Of a stretch of DNA of 63,638 nucleotides, positions 34,329 through 42,651 are shown in pieces. Every line of letters begins with the position of its first letter. Positions within the stretch are counted from its first letter, which is position 1. The notes below the pieces were generated by a model. It did not search any database, was not told the DNA's origin, and saw nothing but the letters and a program-made list of their open reading frames with translations. The DNA is from Anaerolineaceae bacterium (lineage in GTDB: Bacteria; Chloroflexota; Anaerolineae; Anaerolineales; Anaerolineaceae): the NCBI GenBank assembly GCA_016927865.1, contig JAFGLU010000060.1, positions 1-63,638 of the forward strand, given 5' to 3'. The position numbers and the translations under genes were made by a program.

Positions 34329-34576
34329 GATGTGCCTTTCTGTAAATAAGTTTGTAACAGGCTGGGAACTTCGCCGGGGTTGGCGTGCCGCCCGGTTGCC
34401 AGCTTTGAATAGAGGGTTTGCTCGTTGACGGTTACTTCAAAGCGCCCGCCTTCCGATGGGATGAGGCTGAGGGTTTCGATTTCCGCTTCAAACTGCTTGA
34501 GGAGATTGGCTGCCAAACTGACAGCGCGGGGCGTGTAGCGTCAAACAGCGCAGTAACTAATGGAAATTCTCAACAT
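34325..34576 (-). CDS. SelW-like (Rdx) thioredoxin-fold protein, probable selenoprotein with in-frame UGA
   Basis: 83 residues if the UGA at 34541-34543 is read as selenocysteine (residue 12). The start ATG 34576 has GGAGG 4 nt upstream. The sequence opens YCAVURYTPRA, where Rdx/SelW/SelT proteins have CxxC or CxxU followed by a conserved Arg-Ala. The rest is typical of the family: LSLIPSEGGRFEVTV and LYSKLATGRHANPGEV. Without read-through only an incomplete 63-residue fragment from an internal TTG would remain, lacking the redox motif. A SECIS-like hairpin follows the UGA. Selenocysteine genes are not in the window, so decoding is inferred. Rdx proteins are thiol-disulfide oxidoreductases of unclear substrate. 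Confidence 0.85.
34509..34525 (-). promoter_or_regulatory. Bacterial SECIS-like hairpin
   Basis: On the minus strand GCTGTC (34525-34520) pairs with GGCAGC (34514-34509), six pairs with one G-U; loop AGTTT. The loop begins 21 nt after the UGA and has the G-U expected at its start, as in the E. coli fdhF element. SelB would bind it. Confidence 0.7.
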
Positions 34577-34694
34577 TCATCCTCCAAGGTGGTGCTCGTT
34601 TCCATTGATGTTGTGTGTTTCCTTCCCAGAAGGAGAGGGTAGGTGATGGCCCTTCAAATACTTTACAAAGTCTCGCCATACCTTGGGCGCGTTT

Positions 34695-34700
34695 ATTATA
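34695..34700 (-). promoter_or_regulatory. Candidate -10 for the SelW-like/trpS operon
   Basis: TATAAT on the minus strand, about 112 nt before the start at 34576; no good -35. The rest of the 252-bp gap (34577-34828) shows only GCTAC...GTAGC at 34714-34731. Confidence 0.35.
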
Positions 34701-34828
34701 TCATTGGAAATGTGCTACACTCATACGTAGCATCCGGTTCTATAGGAGTTGTTGTGGCGCTTTTCTTCACATCAATTCAGATAGAGCTTGGCATCCAATG
34801 ATCATAGCCAGGGGAAAACGAGGGAACT

Positions 34829-36271
34829 ATGGAACCTGATCGAATGGAAGCCATCTATGAGCGCATCTTTGAAATCTCTCCATCTCCGTTGATAATTGCC
34901 GATTATGGCCCGGCTCTGCGCCGCCTGGAAGAATTGCGTGCCAAGGGCACAACGGATTTGGGGAGTTACCTGGACCGCCACCCAACGGAGATCACCGCGC
35001 ACCTGGGACGGATCAAAGTGCAGCGAGCCAACCGCAGCGCATTGAAGCTGTTTGAGCAGCCCACGGTTGAGGCACTGGCAGCCCACTTTCCAAGTTGCTT
35101 GCGTGGAGAAGAGGGCGGCATGGTGCGACAGGAATTGCTTGCCATGTGGAACGGCGAGCACGATCAAACCTGGGAAGTGCGACTTTTTTCGGCAAAGGAT
35201 GCGATTATCTCGGCGGTGTGGATGCGCAGCGTTCTTTCAGCCGATGAGCCCGGCGTGGTGTTGATTGCGCTGGAGGACTGCCGGGAGAAAGTGGGCTATC
35301 GAGCGGCGCTGGAGGAAAGCGAACGTCATTTTCGGGGTTTGTTCGAGCATTCGCCCAATTCGCTGTGGGAGGAAGATTACTCGGCGGTCAAGCAGCGGCT
35401 GGATGGGCTGCGCAAGCAGGGGGTGAGCGACCTGCGGAATCATTTGAACGAGCACGCCGAATTTATTGACGAGTGCATGGGCTTGATCGGGGTGATCGAT
35501 GTCAACCGCAAGACCCTCGACCTTTATGGGGCGGCATCCAAGACCGAACTGGCGGAGAACTTGAGTAAAGTTTTTCGGGACGAGATGCGCGTACACTTCC
35601 GCGATGAATTGATCGATATGTTCGACGGAAAGCTGGAATATGAGCGCGAGGGGATCAATTACTCGCTGCGCGGGGAACCGATTTATATTTCTCTGCGCTG
35701 GACGGTCATGCCGGGGTATGAGAGCAACTTTTCGCGGGTGCTGGTGGCGGTCAACGACATCACCGCGCGCAAGCGGGCTGAGGAATACTTGCAGTATCTG
35801 GGAACCCATGATGCGCTGACGGGGCTGTTCAACCGCACTTATTTTGAAGAAGAACGCGGGCGCTTGCAAGTCAGCCGGCGCTTCCCGGTGAGCATCGTGG
35901 TGGCGGAAGTGGACGGGCTGAAAGAGGTCAACGAGACGCAAGGGCACGAAGCTGGTGACAACCTTTTGCGGCGCGCCAGTGAGGTGCTCAAGGCCAGCTT
36001 CCGCGGCGAGGATGTGGTGGCGCGCCTGGGCAGCTCCGAATTCGCCATCATCCTGCCAGAGACGGATGCAAACGCCATTGACTCTGCGGTACAGCGCATC
36101 CGGAAGTTATTGGAGATGAATAATAATTTTTATCAAGGCGCGCGCCTGACGTTGTCGATTGGGTCCGCCACAGCGGAAAAGGGCACTTTCCTGGTGGAAG
36201 TGCAGCGCACCGCCTCTGATCGCATGGCGCAGGAAAAGCAGCTTCGCCGTAGGGGATTGCGCAGTAATTAA
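34829..36271 (+). CDS. PAS-PAS-GGDEF protein with altered GGDEF motif
   Basis: 480 residues, no membrane helix. Two PAS-type domains (about 10-140 and 165-310) share the phrase ALRRLEELRAKGTTDLGSYL / AVKQRLDGLRKQGVSDLRNHL and RANRSALKLF / VNRKTLDLYG. A GGDEF domain (about 325-475) follows: THDALTGLFNRTYFEEE, VVAEVDGLKEVNETQGHEAGD. The active-site loop reads GSSEF instead of GG(D/E)EF, so the second Gly and the acidic residue are lost. It probably no longer makes c-di-GMP and may instead be a sensor. GAGGGAA precedes ATG. Confidence 0.87.
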   Translation: MEPDRMEAIYERIFEISPSPLIIADYGPALRRLEELRAKGTTDLGSYLDRHPTEITAHLGRIKVQRANRSALKLFEQPTVEALAAHFPSCLRGEEGGMVRQELLAMWNGEHDQTWEVRLFSAKDAIISAVWMRSVLSADEPGVVLIALEDCREKVGYRAALEESERHFRGLFEHSPNSLWEEDYSAVKQRLDGLRKQGVSDLRNHLNEHAEFIDECMGLIGVIDVNRKTLDLYGAASKTELAENLSKVFRDEMRVHFRDELIDMFDGKLEYEREGINYSLRGEPIYISLRWTVMPGYESNFSRVLVAVNDITARKRAEEYLQYLGTHDALTGLFNRTYFEEERGRLQVSRRFPVSIVVAEVDGLKEVNETQGHEAGDNLLRRASEVLKASFRGEDVVARLGSSEFAIILPETDANAIDSAVQRIRKLLEMNNNFYQGARLTLSIGSATAEKGTFLVEVQRTASDRMAQEKQLRRRGLRSN

Positions 36272-36275
36272 CGTC

Positions 36276-36364
36276 AGTTCGGTTTGGGCTTGAAGCACCT
36301 TTTTTAAGGCATATTGCCCGGCGAAGCCGGGCAATATGCCTTAAAAAAAGAATAATCCCGAACT
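36276..36364. repeat. Palindrome I (23-bp core, GAA loop)
   Basis: Arms 36300-36322 and 36326-36348 are perfect over 23 bp; tip GGCGAAGCC. Outer arms AGTTCGG (36276-36282) and CCGAACT (36358-36364) are perfect over 7 bp. The foot of the core is T6 on the left and A6 on the right, the opposite of a U-tract. Between convergent genes. Confidence 0.92.
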
Positions 36365-36372
36365 CAAGTTAT

Positions 36373-37410
36373 TTAAGGCGCGACGCTCTCAGCGAGAACA
36401 TTCCCGGCGGCTAACTCTGCCAGCGCGGCATTGACCAGATCCTGACGGGCTGGGCTGAGCAGAGATGCATTTACATCTGTCACTTTGACGGGAACATTGA
36501 CCGTGCCCGCAGCTTGTCCCGCCAGCACGCCCGGCAGGATGGTTTCGAGGGCGGTTGGCACATCAAAACGAACAGAAGCGGCCCACTGGCTTTCCATGCC
36601 CGGAATGGGGTCGCCGGTGCCAACGATTTTGACGATTTCAGTGAATTGGGTCAGCCCGGTCAGGTAAGTGGTCACTTCATTCGTCGAGGCTTCTGGAGAC
36701 AGGAAGAACACCTCGGCTTTGCCATTGTCGAACAGGTCGGTGGCCGAAGCGCTCCAACCGGCGGCGTCTGCCGGGGCGGCAGGGCCAACGATGGGATAAT
36801 AGAGGGCCAGTGGCCAGCCCGGATAACAGGTGCCGCAGAAGTAGCGCCCTCCGTTTTGGAAGGCTTGCTGAACTAAGGGGGCTTCAGCGGGGATCAAGCC
36901 TGCGGCGCGCCAGTCGGTAGAGAGCAGCACGGAAACCAATCCGGCGATGAAGGCTTGATGAGTGGGCTGAACGCGCAAAACGGTCAGGTTCCCGGCGGCG
37001 GGCAGGTCGCTGTCGGAGACGACCACAAACTGCGCTCCCGGCGCGGCGCTTAACAGCCCGGGCAGATCGGCAGGGGCAGAGAGCAAAACGACCGCCCGCA
37101 CTTCGCTGGTCAGGTCCGTGGCTTGAATGGAATCGCGCTCTTCGAGCAGGAAACCGGCGGATTGGGCAGCGGAAGAAACCAGTGGGCGGGCACCATCGAG
37201 CAGGGTCTGCCCGGTGCTGCTTCCCGTGGAAAGCAGCATGCGTGGAGGCACGGGGGTTTCGGTGGGCAGCGGTGTGGGCGTGGGGGGCGCGGCAGGAGTC
37301 TCGGTGGCGCTGGGCGTGGTGGTGGGTTGAATTGAGCTGGGGCCATTGCAGGCGCTGAGCAATAAAGCGGCCAGGAGTAGCCAGGGGAGGATTTGTTTGG
37401 TGCGAAGCAT
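36373..37410 (-). CDS. Lipoprotein, possible substrate-binding fold
   Basis: 345 residues. Signal peptide with lipobox LSAC, then a Thr/Pro-rich linker to about residue 60. The globular part (residues 60-345) contains alternating strand-helix units like a periplasmic-binding or BMP-type fold (VVLLSAPADLPGLLSAAPGAQFVVVSDSDLP; QAFIAGLVSVLL). Extracytosolic. The ligand is unknown and no permease gene is adjacent. Confidence 0.75.
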   Translation of the reverse strand: MLRTKQILPWLLLAALLLSACNGPSSIQPTTTPSATETPAAPPTPTPLPTETPVPPRMLLSTGSSTGQTLLDGARPLVSSAAQSAGFLLEERDSIQATDLTSEVRAVVLLSAPADLPGLLSAAPGAQFVVVSDSDLPAAGNLTVLRVQPTHQAFIAGLVSVLLSTDWRAAGLIPAEAPLVQQAFQNGGRYFCGTCYPGWPLALYYPIVGPAAPADAAGWSASATDLFDNGKAEVFFLSPEASTNEVTTYLTGLTQFTEIVKIVGTGDPIPGMESQWAASVRFDVPTALETILPGVLAGQAAGTVNVPVKVTDVNASLLSPARQDLVNAALAELAAGNVLAESVAP

Positions 37411-37519
37411 GGGCCTATTTTACCTTACTCCTGGGCAGGAGACAAAATGGGTCTTTGGGAATCAATGCGGATTTCACCCCGCCGATTCCCGATGAACCGG
37501 CAAAATAGGGGTAGAAGAA

Positions 37520-37649
37520 GAAGTCGGGTAACTGCTCAGTTCTTTGGAGAAAGAGCCCGAATTTGTGGTGTTTGGCAGAGCGAAGCTCTGCCAAACACCA
37601 CAAATTCGGGACTTTTCAACCAGAGCCTGAGTAGTTACGAAGTCGGGTA
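37520..37649. repeat. Palindrome J (26-bp core, GAA loop) with flanking direct repeats
   Basis: Core arms 37556-37581 and 37585-37610 are perfect over 26 bp; tip AGCGAAGCT. Outer arms GTAACTGCTCAG (37528-37539) and CTGAGTAGTTAC (37627-37638) pair over 12 bp with one wobble. GAAGTCGGGTA occurs directly on both sides (37520-37530 and 37639-37649). It lies between two divergent genes. Confidence 0.93.
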
Positions 37650-37653
37650 TAAT
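37648..37653 (+). promoter_or_regulatory. -10 box for a leaderless transcript
   Basis: TATAAT ends 7 nt before the ATG at 37661, so transcription would begin at or next to the start codon. No -35 match and no ribosome site. It abuts palindrome J. Confidence 0.5.
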
Positions 37654-37660
37654 ATGTGTC

Positions 37661-38131
37661 ATGATTGAGTTGACTATTCCCGGGAGGGGGGTGATCCGCC
37701 TGGAGCACCTGGTATGTGACGTGAACGGGACGCTTGCGCTGGACGGCCAGTTGATCGACGGTGTGAGTCAGATCTTGAACCGTTTGAGCGACCGCCTGGA
37801 GGTACACCTGGTGACAGCGGATACGCATGGCCTCCAGGACGTGATTGACCAGCAGTTGGGATTGCGCTCGGTGCGCCTGGCTCCTGGGCAGGAAGCACAG
37901 CAAAAGGCGGCATTGGTGATGCAACTCAGCCCAGAAAGAACCGTGGCGGTCGGCCAGGGCGCCAATGACGCGGAAATGCTGCAATCTGCGGCGTTGGGGA
38001 TTTGCGTGTTCTCCCAAGAAGGTACGGCAATTTCAGCACTCAATTCCGCCGATGTGGTGTGTGCCGATATCCTCACGGCTCTGGAACTACTTGAGAAACC
38101 TATAAGATTGGTGGCTACGCTTCGCAAATGA
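37661..38131 (+). CDS. HAD-like protein related to P-type ATPase HAD domains
   Basis: 156 residues. Motif I is HLVCDVNGTLALDG (DxxGT with Asn in the middle), motif II VTADTHG, motif IV GQGANDAEMLQSAALGICV. The order matches the small soluble HAD proteins resembling the P-domain of P-type ATPases. No Lys motif is obvious. Probable phosphatase; substrate unknown. Its stop overlaps the next ATG (38128-38131). The start lacks a ribosome site and is probably leaderless. Confidence 0.8.
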   Translation: MIELTIPGRGVIRLEHLVCDVNGTLALDGQLIDGVSQILNRLSDRLEVHLVTADTHGLQDVIDQQLGLRSVRLAPGQEAQQKAALVMQLSPERTVAVGQGANDAEMLQSAALGICVFSQEGTAISALNSADVVCADILTALELLEKPIRLVATLRK

Positions 38132-39366
38132 ATTTGCCTACCAGCGAACCTATTTTTGAAAACGAAGAACCCCTGCCACCGGCGCGGCGCAGGCAGCAGC
38201 GGCGGCATGTGATGGGCAAGGGGGCTGAAGGCCGTGCCCAACTGCTGGATGAACTGGGGCGCAGGGTGATTCCTGGGGCAGATTTTTACATTTCAGCGCT
38301 GCTTTCAGGGCTGGCGTTTGGCATCGCCATGATTTTCGATTCGCCCGCGCTGGCTCTGCTGGCGGTCCTACTGGCGCCGTTCATGGGCCCAGCCCTGGGG
38401 CTGCCCATTGCATCTCTGGGCGGGTCGCTGAGCTTCCTATTCCTTTCCTCGGGCAGCCTGCTCATTGGTGGCTTGATTTATTTTCTCACTGGCACCTTAT
38501 CCGGTGTTTTTGCCAAGGCGCTGCAGATTGGGGCCGGCTGGCAGGCAGTTATCCACCTGTCCTTCACCTGGTTCGATTTGGCCCTGGTCACCATTGGGGT
38601 GGCAGTGACGGCCTTCATGCTGGCGCGTTCTACTGGTCAACGCCCACTCATCAGCAGTGTCGCGATTGCCTATGTGGTGTATTTGCCTTTGGGCGCGGCG
38701 GGGTTTGGTCTGACCTCGGGGTTGTATGGGCATTGGGCTCAGGGGCTGGCTTTGGCTTTGGGGTATCTGTTGTGGGGAGCGCTGGTGGCGATGGCGGTTT
38801 TCGCCTTGTTTGGCTTGCGCCCGGCGCGACGGCTTGGCTTTGGCCTGGCTGCGGCCTTTTTTCTCATCAGCGTGGTTTCGCTGGGCTTTCTCTGGCAGAG
38901 CGGCGCCGCCACCAAGATCGCTTTATTCATCCCCACGCCGACCAGCATGGCGGTGAATACTCTGCCTACAGCCACTTCAGCCGCCGGCGAGGAGCCCAGC
39001 CTGGCGCAGACAGCCACTGGCGATACTACACCTATGGCTACCGAAGTAATAACGTCTACACCCTCGCGCACCCCCACCCTTACCCTGACTCCAACGCGCA
39101 CCCCGACCCCGACCATGACCCTTACACCCACCCCGGCCTTTGCGCTGGTAGCCGTCAGGGACGGCAACGGAGCCTTGGTGCGCAGTCTACCGAGTTTTGA
39201 CAGCGCTTCGATAAAAAGCGTGATCAACGGCACAGAAGTGGAACTGCTTCCAGAAATTGAAGAAGCCGAAGGCGCCACCTGGGTGAAGGTGCGCCTGGAA
39301 GACGGGACCGAAGGGTGGATAGTGCGGTCCTTGCTGGCAACTGTTACGCCTATACCCAACCCTTAA
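38128..39366 (+). CDS. DUF389-like membrane protein with C-terminal SH3b domain
   Basis: 412 residues. Cytosolic basic start, about eight membrane helices from residue 55 to 265 (beginning DFYISALLSGLAFGIAMIFDSPALALLAVLLAPFMGP-like, typical of DUF389), then an extracytosolic Thr/Pro-rich linker (TPTLTLTPTRTPTPTMTLTP) and an SH3b domain (LVRSLPSFDSASIKSVINGTEVELL ... GATWVKVRLEDGTEGWI). SH3b domains usually bind cell-wall peptides. Translationally coupled to the HAD gene. Transported substrate unknown. Confidence 0.8.
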   Translation: MNLPTSEPIFENEEPLPPARRRQQRRHVMGKGAEGRAQLLDELGRRVIPGADFYISALLSGLAFGIAMIFDSPALALLAVLLAPFMGPALGLPIASLGGSLSFLFLSSGSLLIGGLIYFLTGTLSGVFAKALQIGAGWQAVIHLSFTWFDLALVTIGVAVTAFMLARSTGQRPLISSVAIAYVVYLPLGAAGFGLTSGLYGHWAQGLALALGYLLWGALVAMAVFALFGLRPARRLGFGLAAAFFLISVVSLGFLWQSGAATKIALFIPTPTSMAVNTLPTATSAAGEEPSLAQTATGDTTPMATEVITSTPSRTPTLTLTPTRTPTPTMTLTPTPAFALVAVRDGNGALVRSLPSFDSASIKSVINGTEVELLPEIEEAEGATWVKVRLEDGTEGWIVRSLLATVTPIPNP

Positions 39367-39392
39367 TACTAATTTTTTGAGGAGATGTATTC

Positions 39393-40853
39393 ATGCCCAT
39401 TCATTTCGGGACTGACGGCTGGAGAGCCGTTATATCAGACACGTTCACGTTTGGGAACCTGCGACAGGTGACCCAGGCGATTGCGGACGCAGTAGCTAGC
39501 GGCTCGTGGGCCAATGGCCTGGCGAAAAGCGGCGAGGTGGACCCCCAGCGCATGGTGGTTGGCTTTGATACGCGCTTCCTTTCCGACCGCTTTGCCGCAG
39601 AGGTAGCCCGCGTTTTGGCTGCCAACGATTTCACCGTTTTTCTGGCTCAGGCCGATGCCCCCACCCCTGCCATATCGTATGCGGTGACCAATTTGCATGC
39701 CGTGGCTGGGGTGATGATCACCGCATCGCACAACGCGCCGCGCTATAACGGTGTGAAGCTGAAATCATCCTACGGAAATTCTGCTTTGCCTGAGCAGTGC
39801 CGCCAGGTAGAAGTTTACTTGAATGATAACGAGTCGCAGGCGCGCGGGCCGAACTTGATGGAATTTGAGCAGGCTGTGGAAGAAAAACGGATCCGACGCT
39901 TCAACCCCATCCCGGCCTATAACGACCACCTGCGTAAGCTGATCGATTTTGACATCATCGGCAACAATCCTCAGCGCTTCGTAGTCGATTCAATGTTTGG
40001 TTCGGGCCGCGGCACAATTCGCGGAATTTTGCAGGGCACCGGCTGTGAGGCGCACGAGATTCGGGGTGAGATGAACCCCGGCTTTGGCGGCGTGCACCCC
40101 GAGCCGATTGGGCGCTATCTGGGCGCGCTGGCCGGCGCGATTGGCGCCGGAATGGGCGGCTTTGGGTTGGCCACCGATGGCGACGCCGACCGTATTGGCG
40201 CGATGGATGAACGAGGTAATTTTGTGGACCCGCACAAGATCATGGCCCTGGCGCTGCGCTATTTGGTGGAAAAGCGTGGCATGAGCGGATCGGTGGTGCG
40301 CACGGTTTCGACGACCCGTATGATCGACCGGCTGGCCAACCAATACGGCCTGACGCTGCATGAAACGCCGGTAGGTTTCAATCACATTGCCGATTACATG
40401 ATGAACGAAGACGTGCTGATCGGCGGCGAGGAATCGGGCGGCATCTCCTTCAAGGGACACATCCCCGAAGGCGACGGCGTGCTGATGGGCCTGCTGGTGG
40501 TTGAGATGGTAGCTGCCTACAAGACCAGTCTGTATGAGTTGGTCAATGATTTGTTGTCGAAAGTCGGACCGGCATTCTATGATCGCACCGATCTGCGCTT
40601 GAAGCGGCCGGTTTCCAAGTCACAGATGACGCAAAAACTGGTCAACGAGCCACCCGCCTCGATTGGTGGTGAAAGCGTGGCGCAAATCGCGACGACCGAC
40701 GGCGTCAAATACATTATGAGCGACGACTCCTGGCTGTTGATCCGCCCTTCGGGGACGGAACCGGTGCTGCGCGTGTATGCTGAAGGGCGCACCCAGGAGA
40801 TGGTCAAAGCGCTGCTGGGCTTTGGCGAGCAGGTGGCGGCCTCGGTCACATAA
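39393..40853 (+). CDS. Phosphoglucomutase/phosphomannomutase family protein
   Basis: 486 residues, four-domain alpha-D-phosphohexomutase. Catalytic Ser loop GVMITASHNAPRYNG, metal loop ATDGDADRIGAMDE, sugar loop GGEESGGISFKGHIPEGDG and phosphate loop RPSGTEPVLRVYAEG are all present. Interconverts hexose 1- and 6-phosphates for polysaccharide or central metabolism. Exact sugar undecided. Site GAGGAG upstream. Followed by palindrome K. Confidence 0.92.
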   Translation: MPIHFGTDGWRAVISDTFTFGNLRQVTQAIADAVASGSWANGLAKSGEVDPQRMVVGFDTRFLSDRFAAEVARVLAANDFTVFLAQADAPTPAISYAVTNLHAVAGVMITASHNAPRYNGVKLKSSYGNSALPEQCRQVEVYLNDNESQARGPNLMEFEQAVEEKRIRRFNPIPAYNDHLRKLIDFDIIGNNPQRFVVDSMFGSGRGTIRGILQGTGCEAHEIRGEMNPGFGGVHPEPIGRYLGALAGAIGAGMGGFGLATDGDADRIGAMDERGNFVDPHKIMALALRYLVEKRGMSGSVVRTVSTTRMIDRLANQYGLTLHETPVGFNHIADYMMNEDVLIGGEESGGISFKGHIPEGDGVLMGLLVVEMVAAYKTSLYELVNDLLSKVGPAFYDRTDLRLKRPVSKSQMTQKLVNEPPASIGGESVAQIATTDGVKYIMSDDSWLLIRPSGTEPVLRVYAEGRTQEMVKALLGFGEQVAASVT

Positions 40854-40861
40854 GAAATAGA

Positions 40862-40918
40862 CGCAAAATAAACAATACCGCCAGGCGCGAAGCGCCTGGC
40901 GGTATTGTTTATTTTGCG
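40862..40918. repeat. Palindrome K (27-bp core, GAA loop)
   Basis: Arms 40862-40888 and 40892-40918 are perfect over 27 bp, the longest in the window; tip CGCGAAGCG. No outer arms or U-tract. Between the convergent mutase and LPxTG genes. Confidence 0.95.
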
Positions 40919-40935
40919 GAGGTGCTAGCTACAGT

Positions 40936-41550
40936 TTAGCCAGCGGTTGGGTTGGTGCGCAGGCGGCGGGCCAGGAAGATGATCACGATCATGGCCAGGC
41001 CGACGCCGAGCAAACCGGGCAGCCCAACTTCATCGGCGAAACCGGTATCGGGTAGACCGGTTGAGGTGGCAACGACCGTTGTAGTCACATTCCCTGCGGC
41101 TAGCTGCGTTTGCTGGGCAGACAGAGTCAATTTCTGTGAATCAGCAGCCGGTGAACTTGTAATCGTAGGTGTGTGCGTTGATTGAGGAGCTATCACAGGG
41201 GTGTTGGTGGCCGTCGGGATGGCTGTCGCGGGGGCCGGGGGCGTGACCGTGGGGGTCAACAAAGCAGCGGCCTTTTCAGCGGCGACCTGGTCGGTGGCAA
41301 ATTGGGCCGTGGCGGTGTTGGCAGCCAACTGTGCCTCGTTCTGCGACTGCAAGCGGGCCTGGCGCCCGGGCAGAATGACCGTGGCAACAACGATCAGGGC
41401 GATGACTGCGAGCACAAAGATGCCGCCAATGATGCCAATCGCGATCATAAAATTCCGGTTGCTGGGTTTCTTCTCTTCCACGGCTTCCGGGGGTTGGCTG
41501 GACTCGCCAAAATCGAGTTCCTCCAGGTCATTGTCATTGTAATTTGCCAT
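40936..41550 (-). CDS. Membrane protein with LPxTG-type C-terminus
   Basis: 204 residues. Acidic N-terminus, helix near 36-60 (FMIAIGIIGGIFVLAVIALIV), an Ala/Thr/Pro-rich low-complexity stalk, then LPDTGF, a hydrophobic helix (LLGVGLAMIVIIFLA) and RRLR tail. This tail is a canonical sortase sorting signal. The N-terminal helix has no obvious signal-peptidase site, so the protein may keep two anchors or be linked to the wall. GAGGAG before ATG. No sortase gene in the window. Confidence 0.78.
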   Translation of the reverse strand: MANYNDNDLEELDFGESSQPPEAVEEKKPSNRNFMIAIGIIGGIFVLAVIALIVVATVILPGRQARLQSQNEAQLAANTATAQFATDQVAAEKAAALLTPTVTPPAPATAIPTATNTPVIAPQSTHTPTITSSPAADSQKLTLSAQQTQLAAGNVTTTVVATSTGLPDTGFADEVGLPGLLGVGLAMIVIIFLARRLRTNPTAG

Positions 41551-41579
41551 TTCTGCTACTCCTCAATAGTATTGCTATA

Positions 41580-42629
41580 TTACATCAAGACTTCTAGATT
41601 TGCTAATGGAATGATGACTACAGTTTCTTTATCCAGGCGCACATCCGCAGCAGGGGTGCGCAGGCCGTTGGGCAGGGTGGTGGTTCCGGGGCGAATTTGA
41701 ACAATTACCCCTATTTTACCGCGATATGGGTCACCCTGGATGCGGACCATTTGTTCGGGCGCGAAATAGGTCATTTCGGGCGGTGTGTTGCTCTCGGCTG
41801 GCAGGGGAATAATCAGTTCAGGTCGCTCAGAATTCGCAGGATTGATGGTCGCAGTCAACGCCACATCGCGTTTTTCGCTGGTTGAGATCAGGCGCATCGC
41901 TGCATCATTTAGAGGGATTTTACCAAATCCTTCCAGAACGATGACCGGATAATTGACGCTATTGGCGACCGGGAGTAGATCTGCGGTCATGCTGGTCAGG
42001 ATGAGGCCACGCAATGGCAACTCGGCGGCATAGCGCAGCACGTCCGGGTCGCTGCAGTGCCCAGCTGCCACAACCGCGCCGCGCAAGCTGATGTCGATAT
42101 CGGTGCGGGAAATGGTGGCATCCGGCGATTGTAATAGGACAAACAACAAGCCCTCGCCAACTTTGCCGTTCCCCCACACACCCTGGATGAGCGCGCCGTT
42201 CGTTTCAATCGTAGCGCCTTGATCGGGGTGGATTTCGGTAACTACACCGGGAATGCCGGCGCGCAATTCGAGGGGAGCGGACTCGGCTTCCATGATGACA
42301 CGGCCGCCGGAAATCATCACGATGGTGCCCGCTTCAGGGGCACGCATAACCCGCGAGAAAATGCCGCCCGTTTCGGCGATGACATCTCCGGGTTGAAGCT
42401 TTTCACCTTCCATGCGCACAATGGCCCGTTCAGCCTCACCGGCGCGGATCATGCCCAGCCCGCGGCGCACATCCACCAGGATGTGGCGGGTGGGCACGTT
42501 GGCGGTGGCGACCACATCAGAAGCATTGACGCGCTGGCCCACGCGGACGGCGACCTTTCCGCTCACGGGTAAAAGGCGGGTGCGGCGGATATTGGTGAGG
42601 CCGAGGATATGGATAACGGGTGCTAACAT
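41580..42629 (-). CDS. Conserved protein with KOW-like C-terminus, last gene of GlmL operon
   Basis: 349 residues from ATG 42629; the longer open frame overlaps the GlmL gene and is rejected. N-terminal beta-rich part contains hammerhead/lipoyl-like phrases (VAVRVGQRVNASDVVATAN, MRAPEAGTIVMISGGRVIM), the middle includes a CBS/Rossmann-like region (VAAGHCSDPDVLRYAAELPLRGLILTSM), and the C-terminus GKIGVIVQIRPGTTTLP resembles a KOW loop. No membrane helix. Family unnamed to me; 22 nt after the GlmL gene. Confidence 0.75.
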   Translation of the reverse strand: MLAPVIHILGLTNIRRTRLLPVSGKVAVRVGQRVNASDVVATANVPTRHILVDVRRGLGMIRAGEAERAIVRMEGEKLQPGDVIAETGGIFSRVMRAPEAGTIVMISGGRVIMEAESAPLELRAGIPGVVTEIHPDQGATIETNGALIQGVWGNGKVGEGLLFVLLQSPDATISRTDIDISLRGAVVAAGHCSDPDVLRYAAELPLRGLILTSMTADLLPVANSVNYPVIVLEGFGKIPLNDAAMRLISTSEKRDVALTATINPANSERPELIIPLPAESNTPPEMTYFAPEQMVRIQGDPYRGKIGVIVQIRPGTTTLPNGLRTPAADVRLDKETVVIIPLANLEVLM

Positions 42630-42651
42630 TTGGAGTACTCCGTTGCAATTA

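Noticed and set aside
34541..34543. Sequencing error or pseudogene stop in the SelW-like gene
   Set aside because: The stop sits exactly at the redox Cys position with a SECIS-like hairpin and intact flanks, which fits Sec better than a random stop; not fully excluded.
40862..40918. Simple intrinsic terminator for palindrome K and its relatives
   Set aside because: No U-tract, arms far longer than needed, and family members occur between divergent genes (1231, 37556).
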